Assembly: GCF_006542375.1 (NCBI RefSeq)
Contig: NZ_CP038143.1
Span: 620,001-684,000 of the forward strand
From: Oecophyllibacter saccharovorans
GTDB lineage: Bacteria; Pseudomonadota; Alphaproteobacteria; Acetobacterales; Acetobacteraceae
Reading direction: 5' to 3'
Length of the DNA: 64,000 bases
Shown here piece after piece: positions 1 to 7,606 of the stretch (within the stretch, counting starts at the first letter, position 1; each line of letters begins with the position of its first letter). A program made the position numbers and the translations under genes. Below the pieces are notes generated by a model, which saw only the letters and a list, made by a program, of their open reading frames with translations, did no database searches and had not been told where the DNA came from.

Positions 1-479
1 CGCGCTGCTTCCCCATTATCCCGGTGCAGCCCCATATGTGCGTCTTCACTGTACCAATTGACCAGGCAGCAATCAGGCGGCGGCAGGGGTTCACTTCCCC
101 TTCCCGCCTCCCGCCAGTAGGGAAGCGTGAAATGTTGCCAGAGGCCCAGCAGGAAGTCAGGAATCGGCGGCCAGGGCTGCTGGGTTTTGGGGTGAACGGG
201 CTGATAACGCGCCCCGCGACGTTCGGAAACCCAGCCAAGCGGGCCAAGATTGGTCATGCGTACGCTGAAAGGAACGCCGCTTGCCGGCGAGCCGGGGCGT
301 TCAGGCATATAGGGCCGGAAGAAGGGCGCCTCTTTCAGGCGCTCCCGCAGGTCTGCCACCACACTTTCCTGCTCCGGCAGGCTCAGTGCCTCCGGTGCAT
401 GCCATACGCCGGGGGGCAGTTCGACACCGGGGAACTGAGAGCCGGCCTCTGGAAACAGTGAAAGTGAATTGGCACCCAT
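1..479 (-). CDS. alkB: Alpha-ketoglutarate-dependent DNA repair dioxygenase AlkB (C-terminus off window)
   Basis: AlkB removes alkyl groups from 1-methyladenine and 3-methylcytosine by Fe(II)/2-oxoglutarate oxidative demethylation. Reading the minus strand from the ATG at 479 gives about 159 residues. They include the family signatures GWVSERRGARY, a QPWPPIP segment, and NWYSEDAHMGLHRD, whose HRD supplies the first two iron ligands (HxD). The rest of the double-stranded beta-helix, with the distal His and the Arg residues that bind 2-oxoglutarate, lies beyond the left edge. A strong AGGAGGT ribosome site precedes the ATG. The gene follows the HdeD-like gene on the same strand but is separated from it by a terminator, so it probably has its own promoter. 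Family assignment is confident; completeness cannot be judged. Confidence 0.9.
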   Translation of the reverse strand, partial: MGANSLSLFPEAGSQFPGVELPPGVWHAPEALSLPEQESVVADLRERLKEAPFFRPYMPERPGSPASGVPFSVRMTNLGPLGWVSERRGARYQPVHPKTQQPWPPIPDFLLGLWQHFTLPYWREAGRGSEPLPPPDCCLVNWYSEDAHMGLHRDNGEAA

Positions 480-534
480 CTGTCCTGACCTCCTGATCCG
501 CTTGCGGGCTCCGGCTTTCTTTTTCCATTACCAG

Positions 535-576
535 AACAATAAAAAAGCCTCCCAGCACAAATGTGGAGGGAGGCTT
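535..576 (-). terminator. Rho-independent terminator after the HdeD-like gene
   Basis: On the minus strand a 9-bp stem (AAGCCTCCC with GGGAGGCTT) closes a loop of about 14 nt and runs straight into a T-rich tract. It lies 25 bases past the stop of the gene at 601-1191 and before the start of alkB, so it separates the two transcription units. Confidence 0.85.
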
Positions 577-600
577 CCATCACAGCTCAGAAGATGAAAC

Positions 601-1191
601 TCAGGGAACCTGAGTAAGCTCCTGCTCCACCTTGCGCAGGGTGAAGCCGAAATAAGTGGCAGAGACGCCAGCCATGATCAGCTCGACTGCGATCAGCGTG
701 CCGATGAACAGCAGACCGGCCCACGGCAGAGTTGCATAGAGCAGCACACCGACCAGCAGGGTCACGCCGCCGCTGAGCAGCCCGACCCACCAGCCGGGAA
801 TGTGGCGCAGCTGGAAGGCCCAGTAAATACGCATCAGGCCACCGATGATCAGCATGGCTGCGATGAAGGCCGTCAGGAGCATGGCGCCCTGGACAGGCTC
901 AAGGCACAGCAGGGCACCCGAGATAATGATCAGCACGCCCGTCAGCGCTGCAAGCCAGCGCGGCATACCGGCAGTGGGACCATGGCCGAAAACCTGCACC
1001 AGCTGCATCACACCACCGGCGATCAGCAGAACGCCGAGCACGATGGTGCTGGCCAGAGAAACCTGGAAAGCACAGATCCAGGCGAGGATGCCAAGGAGGA
1101 CCATGATGATACCGGCGGCGATGAAGTAGCCCGGCTTCATGGCTGGAGTCGGCAGAACGCCGACTCCAGGGATAATCTCCTGTTCGTTCAT
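601..1191 (-). CDS. HdeD-family membrane protein
   Basis: This is a 196-residue, highly hydrophobic protein with about six predicted membrane segments arranged as repeats. It resembles the HdeD/DUF308 family, linked to acid resistance in enterobacteria. Segments such as VLGVLLIAGGVMQLVQ and FIAAMLIIGGLMRIYWAF fit that pattern. The start was set at MNEQEII (ATG 1189-1191), which has a GGAG about 10 nt upstream. A longer reading frame exists upstream but adds an arginine-rich, unlikely N-terminus. A terminator follows. In an acid-producing bacterium an acid-stress role is attractive, but that is inference; the biochemical function of the family is not settled. Confidence 0.8.
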   Translation of the reverse strand: MNEQEIIPGVGVLPTPAMKPGYFIAAGIIMVLLGILAWICAFQVSLASTIVLGVLLIAGGVMQLVQVFGHGPTAGMPRWLAALTGVLIIISGALLCLEPVQGAMLLTAFIAAMLIIGGLMRIYWAFQLRHIPGWWVGLLSGGVTLLVGVLLYATLPWAGLLFIGTLIAVELIMAGVSATYFGFTLRKVEQELTQVP

Positions 1192-1913
1192 ATCTCGAAA
1201 ACTCCGATCTTGCGGCACCCTGGCGGAAAACGGCATGGACCGCCGCGCCGATGGCACCAGTGTTACATGACCGGACCATGGCGGCCGGTCTCAAAAACAG
1301 GGGATATCGCCCGCTTCGCCTTCTGCCCTGCCTCTTCTGGGCAGCAGGTATCAGATGCCGAAACCTTTCCCACTTGCACGCCCCTAACACAGACCGGCAG
1401 GCAGGGGTAGACTTCCAGTGAAGGTTTTAACCTATTTCCCGTCTTCTTTTCCATCTTCAATGGCAGCAATTGCGGCACTACCAGCTTCAGGTTCTACGCA
1501 TAGCGCGCGTGCCAGGTGCAAGTCTCGTGCATGGGAATCACCGCAGGTTCACCCGGGGAAACAGGAAAAGGCCTGAAAACAGCACTTGATCGTTCTTTAA
1601 ACATTCATTTCACACGTTTGTTTTTACTCTGAACGCCTCCCGTTTACAGCTCAAACACTGCTGGCTTCCCATTGCCGGCCCTGAACGTTTCGAAACAGTC
1701 ATGAGCTTGCCGCCTCTTGTCAGACAGATTGTCAGACAGGCCCAGCTCTGGGGCAGGGGAAACGTGCAGGAAAGCTCTGGCCTCCTCAGAACACGCGCGA
1801 TAAGATACGCCCTTTTCAGCCGGGCGGCGCGCCTGCAGCTTTCCTGCACGCAATCCCCAGACTTCGGCAGCCCCGGGTGCGGCCGCCCAGACCTATGGAG
1901 AGAAAAACGACCC
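1192..1913. other. Long non-coding region upstream of accD
   Basis: About 720 bases without a supportable gene; the open frames here are short, lack ribosome sites and look like composition shadows. It should hold the divergent promoters for the HdeD-like gene and accD. Visible small features are a 10-bp palindrome (GTTTCGAAAC, about 1688-1697) and a direct repeat of TTGTCAGACAG at 1717-1727 and 1729-1739. No tRNA or recognisable riboswitch was seen. Confidence 0.5.
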
Positions 1914-2957
1914 ATGAGCTGGCTGACCGATTATGTCCGCCCCAAGGTGCGGAGCCTCCTCCAGCGCGACGTGCCGGACAATCTCTGGACCAATTGCGAC
2001 AGCTGCGGGCAGATGCTGCTGATCCGCGATTATGAGCGCAACTGGAAGGTCTGCCCCCATTGCGGTCACCATGGGCGCGCCCTGGCCCATGAACGGATGA
2101 AATGGACGTTCGACAACGGGGAATACACCCCCATCGAACTGCCGAAAATGCCGACTGATCCCCTCGCCTTCCGCGATTCCAAACGCTATACCGACCGCCT
2201 GAAAACAGCGCGTGCCAAGACACAGCTTGACGACTCCCTACTGGTGGCCCACGGCCGCATCGGCGGCCGCGAGACAGTGGTTGCCGTGATGGCGTTCGAG
2301 TTCATGGCCGGCACGATGGGGCCTGCCCTGGGCGAGGCCTTTCTGGCTGCCTGCCGCCTGGCCGTGCTGCAGAAGGCGCCTTTGGTCATCTTCACCGCCT
2401 CAGGTGGGGCACGCATGCAGGAAGGGGTTGCCAGCCTGATGCAGATGCCGCGCACCACGATCGGCGTGCAGATGCTGCGCGAGGCCGGGCTGCCTTACAT
2501 CGTGGTCTTCACCAATCCCACCACCGGCGGGGTCTCGGCCTCTTTTGCCATGCTGGGCGACGTGCATGTGGCTGAGCCCGACGCCCTGATCGCCTTTGCG
2601 GGACCGCGCGTCATCCGCGACACGGTGCGCGAGGAACTACCGGAAGGCTTCCAGAAATCGGAATACCTGCTGGAGCACGGCATGGTCGACCTCATCGCCC
2701 CGCGCGCCGAGCTGCCCCAGACGCTCGGTCGCCTGGTCAACATGCTGGCGCCTACCACCCGCACGGTCACCCTGCCGGGCGCCGGGCAGGAAGAGCAGCG
2801 CCCCCCCACCCAGCACCCGGCCCCCCACCCGCCGGCCACGCGCCAGTCTGCCGCCCCGTCAGGCCATAATTCAGGCCACAGTGAGGCCGGGCATAAACCG
2901 CCCTCCGGCAAGCACAGCGCCAAACACCACAAGCACCGCAAGAGGTCCGGCGCGTAA
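1914..2957 (+). CDS. accD: Acetyl-CoA carboxylase carboxyltransferase subunit beta
   Basis: AccD pairs with AccA to transfer the carboxyl group from carboxybiotin to acetyl-CoA, giving malonyl-CoA for fatty acid synthesis in the cytoplasm. The 347-residue product has the N-terminal zinc finger (NCDSCGQ near residue 25 and CPHCGHHG near 45) and the crotonase-like core with SGGARMQEG, FTNPTTGGV and FAGPRVI. Translation starts at ATG 1914 behind GGAGAG; an in-frame upstream extension to 1701 is unlikely. The last 55 or so residues are an unusual tail rich in Pro, His, Lys and Ser. folC follows 27 bases later, the common alphaproteobacterial accD-folC pair. The trp genes that often precede it are absent. 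Confidence 0.97.
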   Translation: MSWLTDYVRPKVRSLLQRDVPDNLWTNCDSCGQMLLIRDYERNWKVCPHCGHHGRALAHERMKWTFDNGEYTPIELPKMPTDPLAFRDSKRYTDRLKTARAKTQLDDSLLVAHGRIGGRETVVAVMAFEFMAGTMGPALGEAFLAACRLAVLQKAPLVIFTASGGARMQEGVASLMQMPRTTIGVQMLREAGLPYIVVFTNPTTGGVSASFAMLGDVHVAEPDALIAFAGPRVIRDTVREELPEGFQKSEYLLEHGMVDLIAPRAELPQTLGRLVNMLAPTTRTVTLPGAGQEEQRPPTQHPAPHPPATRQSAAPSGHNSGHSEAGHKPPSGKHSAKHHKHRKRSGA

Positions 2958-2984
2958 ACGGCCCGCGCCGGCTGCAGGTTGAGC

Positions 2985-4496
2985 ATGGTCAAGACGAATG
3001 CACGCACCAGCGAGTTCAGCGGGCGGAGCGGGGAGATCCTGGCGCGGCTGGAGCGGCTTCATCCGCGCCTGATCGACCTGTCCCTGCAGCGGCTGGAAGC
3101 GCTGCTCTCCAGGCTCGGCCATCCGGAACGGCATCTGCCGCCGGTCATTCACGTCGCCGGCACCAATGGCAAGGGCAGCACGGTGGCTGACATGCGCACC
3201 ATTGCTGAGGCCGCCGGGCTGCGTGTTCACGCCATGACCAGCCCGCATCTCCTTTCCCTGACCGAACGCTTTCACGTCGCCGCCCCGGTTTCCGGCCTTC
3301 CTGGCGGCCAGGCGGGCGGGCCAGTGGATGAAGACCTGCTCGTCGCCACGCTGGAGGAGGTGGAACAGGTCAATGCCGGGGCGCCGATAACAGTGTTCGA
3401 GGTGCTGACCGCAGCGGGCTTCCTGCTGTTCTCACGCCTGCCTGCCGATCTGGTCCTGCTTGAGGTCGGGCTGGGCGGGCGCTTTGACGCCACCAATGTC
3501 ATTACAGCCCCGGTGGCCTGCGTGCTGACCTCCATCAGCCTCGACCACCAGGCTTTCCTGGGCGAAACGCTGAGTGAGATCGCTTTTGAGAAAGCAGGTA
3601 TCATCAAGCCCGGCGTGCCGGTCATCAGTGCCCCCCAATCTCCTGAAGCGGCTGCGGTAATCGCAGCACGGGCCGAAGCCCTGAACGCCCCCCTTTACCG
3701 GGTGCAGGAAGTCAGGGGGACACCCCCTGAACCACTCGCGCCTGAAGCTCGGAAAATTCATTGGCGTGTCCGCGATACAGGGAACCCCTCTACCCCTGCT
3801 GAAGAAAGAGGGCAGATCGACTATGCCGACGCGCTGGGGACACTCCGCCTGCCGCAGCCGGGGTTGGCCGGGCCACACCAGCGAGAGAATGCCGTTCTGG
3901 CCGTAGCCGCCCTGCGCCGCGCCCTGGCGGCAGGGGCTTTCCCGGCTTTCACGCCCGCCAGTTTCCCTCCCCAGGCGTACCAGACCCTCAGCCGGACCCT
4001 CTGGTCCGCACGCCTGCAACGCCTGGAAGGCCGGCTGGCCCGGCTTCTGCCGGAAGGCTGGGAACTCTGGGTAGACGGTGCCCACAATCCCGGCGGGGCC
4101 GAAGCCCTGGCTGAACAGTTGCGCCTCTGGCGTGACGAAGGCACGCGCCCGGTTCATCTCATCATGGGGCTGAAAAACACCAAGGATGTATCAGGCGTCC
4201 TGCGCCCGTTGCTGCCTCTGGCCGACAGTTTTCAGGCCGTAGCTGAGCCGCAACAGCATCTGGCCATGCCGATTGCTGACATCCTTGCTACGGCCCGTGC
4301 TCTGGAGCCTGCCCTTGATCTGCCGCCCGGGCGTTCTCCCCCAACTTTGAGCGAAGGACCCCTGCTTCAGGACGCGCTGGAACGCCTTGCAGCCTCGGCT
4401 GGTGCGAACTCCCGTGGGCGCGTGGTGATCTGCGGCAGTCTTTACCTGGCTGGCTGCGCGCTGCAGCAGGACCGGGAACAGGTGGGGCCTATCTGA
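2985..4496 (+). CDS. folC: Bifunctional dihydrofolate/folylpolyglutamate synthase
   Basis: FolC adds L-glutamate to dihydropteroate and to folates using ATP, making and retaining folate cofactors. The 503-residue product shows the P-loop HVAGTNGKGST near residue 55, the SPHLLSLTERF segment, the LLEVGLGGRFDATN motif and the C-terminal WVDGAHNPGG motif typical of Mur ligase-like enzymes. It is longer than many homologues because of Pro/Gly-rich linkers. ATG 2985 was preferred over an in-frame TTG two codons upstream because AGG lies six bases before it. It is probably co-transcribed with accD. Together with pabB-pabC at 48-50 kb it covers both ends of folate synthesis. Confidence 0.95.
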   Translation: MVKTNARTSEFSGRSGEILARLERLHPRLIDLSLQRLEALLSRLGHPERHLPPVIHVAGTNGKGSTVADMRTIAEAAGLRVHAMTSPHLLSLTERFHVAAPVSGLPGGQAGGPVDEDLLVATLEEVEQVNAGAPITVFEVLTAAGFLLFSRLPADLVLLEVGLGGRFDATNVITAPVACVLTSISLDHQAFLGETLSEIAFEKAGIIKPGVPVISAPQSPEAAAVIAARAEALNAPLYRVQEVRGTPPEPLAPEARKIHWRVRDTGNPSTPAEERGQIDYADALGTLRLPQPGLAGPHQRENAVLAVAALRRALAAGAFPAFTPASFPPQAYQTLSRTLWSARLQRLEGRLARLLPEGWELWVDGAHNPGGAEALAEQLRLWRDEGTRPVHLIMGLKNTKDVSGVLRPLLPLADSFQAVAEPQQHLAMPIADILATARALEPALDLPPGRSPPTLSEGPLLQDALERLAASAGANSRGRVVICGSLYLAGCALQQDREQVGPI

Positions 4497-4538
4497 GCAA
4501 CCAGCTTTATTTCTTGCCTGTTAAAACAAGGGGCCGGA

Positions 4539-5132
4539 TCATCTGAACAGGGAATAGTTCAAAATGCTTTTATCCAGCTCCTCAAATATCTTCGCTGATT
4601 TCAGCTTCAGCCTGACGAAATCATCATAGCTGATTTTCACGCGCTCTTCATTGTGGTCCGCGATGGCCTGGCACAGATCCTGCACTTCTTTTTCGTAGAA
4701 GTCATAGATCTCCTCACATTTCTTCCCGATAAGCTTCTGGCCGAACAGCATTTTCATCTGGAAGAGCGCGCCCTTGAAATCGGTTTTCTCTTCCATGATT
4801 TCACTGACGGACAGCAGGGATTTGCGGTCCTGAATGATTTCCCTGGAACTGTCACTGATCTCCCTGATGATCCTTTCCACTTCCAGGGCGGATTTCCTGA
4901 AATTCTCCCAGGCATCATAACGCCTGTTGAACAGGTCCAGCTGCAGCTTCTCATCGGCAATCCGCTGCTGCTGCCCGGCAATCTGTTTCTGCGCCCAGGA
5001 AATGCGCCACTGCATGAAAGCAATGACAAACGTGCTCACCACCCCGAAAACCGGCGCCCATTCTATGATCCAGCCAGAGTCCATAATGACTCTGATTTGA
5101 GGGGGGAGTGCTGAGCTTAGTGAAACGTCCAT
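4539..5132 (-). CDS. Hypothetical one-TM coiled-coil protein (tandem paralogue 1)
   Basis: A 197-residue protein with one predicted membrane segment near residues 20-42 (EWAPVFGVVSTFVIAFMQW), followed by a long charged, probably helical region. The segment IAFMQWRIS, then IA..Q..IA..KL, then LDLFNRRYDAWE is shared closely with the next gene at 5218-5880. This start of membrane helix plus KLxLDLFxxRY is common in uncharacterised bacterial proteins. Base composition is close to that of the chromosome, unlike its AT-rich partner. A second ATG (MDSGWIIEW) 16 codons in is also possible. The pair sits between folC and dnaB and looks like an accessory insertion. Function is unknown. Confidence 0.75.
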   Translation of the reverse strand: MDVSLSSALPPQIRVIMDSGWIIEWAPVFGVVSTFVIAFMQWRISWAQKQIAGQQQRIADEKLQLDLFNRRYDAWENFRKSALEVERIIREISDSSREIIQDRKSLLSVSEIMEEKTDFKGALFQMKMLFGQKLIGKKCEEIYDFYEKEVQDLCQAIADHNEERVKISYDDFVRLKLKSAKIFEELDKSILNYSLFR

Positions 5133-5217
5133 AACATCCTAAATATCGGTTATATCTCAACTTAATTAATAGAGATTTTAGCAGTATCTTATGTCGATTT
5201 ATTCAGAAGCCATATAA

Positions 5218-5880
5218 TTAAATTGGCAAAGTCATTTTCTTCATACATAAATCTCTAATATTTGAAAATGTATTTCCTATTCTTTCATTATACTTGAAAA
5301 TTTTTTCAAATGTCAAGGTAAAATTAGATAAACCATTTTTCCCGAACAGAATTCCTCCTTCATTTACATACTTATATAGCAATTCAGCATCGCCACATAT
5401 CTTCCGACTTAATTCCCTACATTCTATTTTAAGTTCATTTAGCAGATTGACCATTTCCGTTGAATCAAATAAAATTATCATTTCATCAATACTTTTATAA
5501 ATAACATCATCTGATCTAAATTTTTCATATCCATTTGATAAAATGCGTTTTATCTCTTGAGTGTAATTTTCTTTATTTAATTTAGGTGATATGTCATTAA
5601 AAATTTTCTCTTTATTATCAAAATAATCTACTATTTCTTTATCATATTCAATCATATTATTATATAGTCTTTCCCAAGCATCATAACGTTTATTAAATAT
5701 ATCTAGTCCCAATTTAGAAACCGCGATATTTTTCTGCTCCTCTGCAATCAGATGCATACCCTGAGAAATTCGCCACTGCATGAAAGCAATAATAATTGTG
5801 CCAATAGCTGAAAAGAAAGATACAGCTACTGTTGCCCAAGGGGCGTGCTGTGGATCCAGCAGCCAAGACCAAAATCCCAT
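5218..5880 (-). CDS. Hypothetical one-TM coiled-coil protein, AT-rich (tandem paralogue 2)
   Basis: A 220-residue protein with a predicted N-terminal membrane segment (about residues 15-38) followed by IAFMQWRIS and LDIFNKRYDAWE, then about 150 residues of Lys/Glu/Asn-rich helix. It is clearly paralogous to the upstream-coordinate neighbour at 4539-5132 in the first 70 or so residues; the C-terminal halves have diverged. The coding sequence is strongly AT-rich with A/T-ending codons, in sharp contrast to nearly everything around it except the defence-like island at 56-58 kb. This points to recent horizontal acquisition. It is transcribed first of the pair, 85 bases ahead of its paralogue. Function is unknown. 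Confidence 0.8.
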   Translation of the reverse strand: MGFWSWLLDPQHAPWATVAVSFFSAIGTIIIAFMQWRISQGMHLIAEEQKNIAVSKLGLDIFNKRYDAWERLYNNMIEYDKEIVDYFDNKEKIFNDISPKLNKENYTQEIKRILSNGYEKFRSDDVIYKSIDEMIILFDSTEMVNLLNELKIECRELSRKICGDAELLYKYVNEGGILFGKNGLSNFTLTFEKIFKYNERIGNTFSNIRDLCMKKMTLPI

Positions 5881-6032
5881 TATCTACGTTCCTCTACTCT
5901 TCCTGGAATTCTTTGCTTTTATTCCCTTACACGTTCCTTACTGCTTACCCAACAACCGCCTTCATCTACCCCTTTCCACCACCCCAACATTTTCCTTTCC
6001 CCAAGCCCCGGCAGACCCGCTAAAAGGGCGGC

Positions 6033-7583
6033 ATGAGTGATCGTGTTACCGAATCTTCCATTCCCACCACCCAGCTTGCCACCCCCGCAGTTGCCGGGCC
6101 GCTGGCGGCGTTGGTCAATGCCGGTCTGGAGCGCGGGCTGCCGGCCAATGCACAGGCCGAGCAGGCGTTGCTGGGCGCCATTCTCACCAACAACAAGGCT
6201 TATGAGCACGTCTCCGACTTCCTGCAGCCGGTGCACTTCTCCAACGGCCTGAACGGGCGCGTTTATGAGGCGATCGCACGCCGGATCGAGAACGGACAGC
6301 TTGCCGACCCCGTCACGATGCGGGGCGAGTTCGAGCATACCGGCATCCTGGCTGAGGCCGGCGGCCCCGCTTACCTGGTCGAGCTGCTTAACGCCATGGT
6401 GGGCATCGTCAATGCGGGGGAATACGGGCGCATCATCCATGATTGCTGGATCCGCCGCCAGCTGATCGAAATCGGCGAGACAGTGGTCAACAACGCTTTC
6501 GGCGGCACGCCGGAGCTGGACGGGCCCGACCAGATCGCCGCGGGCGAGGAAGCGCTGTTCAAGCTCGCTACCGACAAGGGCCAGGATGGCGGCTTCGTCT
6601 CCTTCGAGCGCGCACTGATCGAAGCGCTGGGCACGGCGGAACAGGCCTTCAACCGCACGGGCGACATCGTCGGCCTCACCTCGGGCCTGCGTGATTTCGA
6701 CAAGAAGACCGGCGGCCTGCATCCGTCCGACCTGATTATTCTGGCGGGCCGGCCGGCCATGGGCAAGACGGCATTGGCCACCAAGATCGCCTTCTCCGCC
6801 GCCCGCGCGCTGATGCGCGAGGCCGAGGAACAGGGCGGGCGCCCGGCAGGCAGCGTGGCGATCTTCTCGCTTGAAATGTCAGCCGAGCAGCTGGCGACGC
6901 GTATCCTGTCCGAGCAGGCGGAGGTCTCGGGCGAGAGGATCCGCCGCGGCGATATCGGGCAGAAGGAGTTCGACCGGTTCGTGCGCGTCTCGCGCGAGCT
7001 CCAGCGCCTGCCGCTGCACATTGACGACACGCCGGCCATCAGCCTTTCAGCCATGCGCACGCGCTGCCGGCGCCTGGCGCGCACCAAGGGGCTGAGCCTG
7101 GTGGTGGTGGACTACCTCCAGCTCATGCGCCCTGCCGTCGGCACCCGCATCGACAATCGCGTGCTGGAGATCTCGATGATCACCCAGGGGCTCAAGGCCA
7201 TCGCCAAGGAGCTGGAAGTGCCGGTCATCGCCCTCTCCCAGCTCTCGCGACAGGTTGAATCGCGCGAAGACAAACGACCCATGCTGTCCGACCTGCGTGA
7301 ATCAGGCTCCATCGAGCAGGATGCTGACGCGGTGATGTTCGTCTACCGCGATGAATACTATCTCCAGCAGCGACAGCCCAAGGACAGCGCCTTCGACAGC
7401 CCTGACAAATACATCGAGGCGCTGGAGGAGTGGCAGCGCAAAATGGCGCTCGTGCACAACAAGGCCGAGCTCATCCTGGAAAAGCAGCGCCACGGGCCGA
7501 CCGGCACCATTCCCCTTTACTTTGAAGGCCAGTACACCCGCTTTGCCGATCTCGATACGGTGCATGAGGATTACGGGCCGTAA
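6033..7583 (+). CDS. dnaB: Replicative DNA helicase DnaB
   Basis: DnaB is the hexameric 5'-3' helicase that unwinds the replication fork and recruits primase. The 516-residue product has the N-terminal DnaB domain (PANAQAEQALLGAIL, residues about 30-130) and the RecA-like C-terminal domain. That domain shows Walker A (AGRPAMGKTALA, about 237-248), SLEMSAEQLATR, Walker B (LVVVDYLQLM), the LSQLSRQVE motif and DLRESGSIEQDAD. Length is normal and no intein interrupts the Walker regions. The gene stands alone, convergent with the TonB-dependent receptor, only 23 bases separating the two stops. Confidence 0.97.
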   Translation: MSDRVTESSIPTTQLATPAVAGPLAALVNAGLERGLPANAQAEQALLGAILTNNKAYEHVSDFLQPVHFSNGLNGRVYEAIARRIENGQLADPVTMRGEFEHTGILAEAGGPAYLVELLNAMVGIVNAGEYGRIIHDCWIRRQLIEIGETVVNNAFGGTPELDGPDQIAAGEEALFKLATDKGQDGGFVSFERALIEALGTAEQAFNRTGDIVGLTSGLRDFDKKTGGLHPSDLIILAGRPAMGKTALATKIAFSAARALMREAEEQGGRPAGSVAIFSLEMSAEQLATRILSEQAEVSGERIRRGDIGQKEFDRFVRVSRELQRLPLHIDDTPAISLSAMRTRCRRLARTKGLSLVVVDYLQLMRPAVGTRIDNRVLEISMITQGLKAIAKELEVPVIALSQLSRQVESREDKRPMLSDLRESGSIEQDADAVMFVYRDEYYLQQRQPKDSAFDSPDKYIEALEEWQRKMALVHNKAELILEKQRHGPTGTIPLYFEGQYTRFADLDTVHEDYGP

Positions 7584-7606
7584 GCCCCCAGGCAAAGAAC
7601 CCGGTC

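Noticed and set aside
5006-5790. Whether the tandem TM/coil pair is a known toxin-antitoxin or defence system.
   Set aside because: No toxin, nuclease or nucleotide-binding motif could be seen, so it is reported only as paralogues of unknown function.
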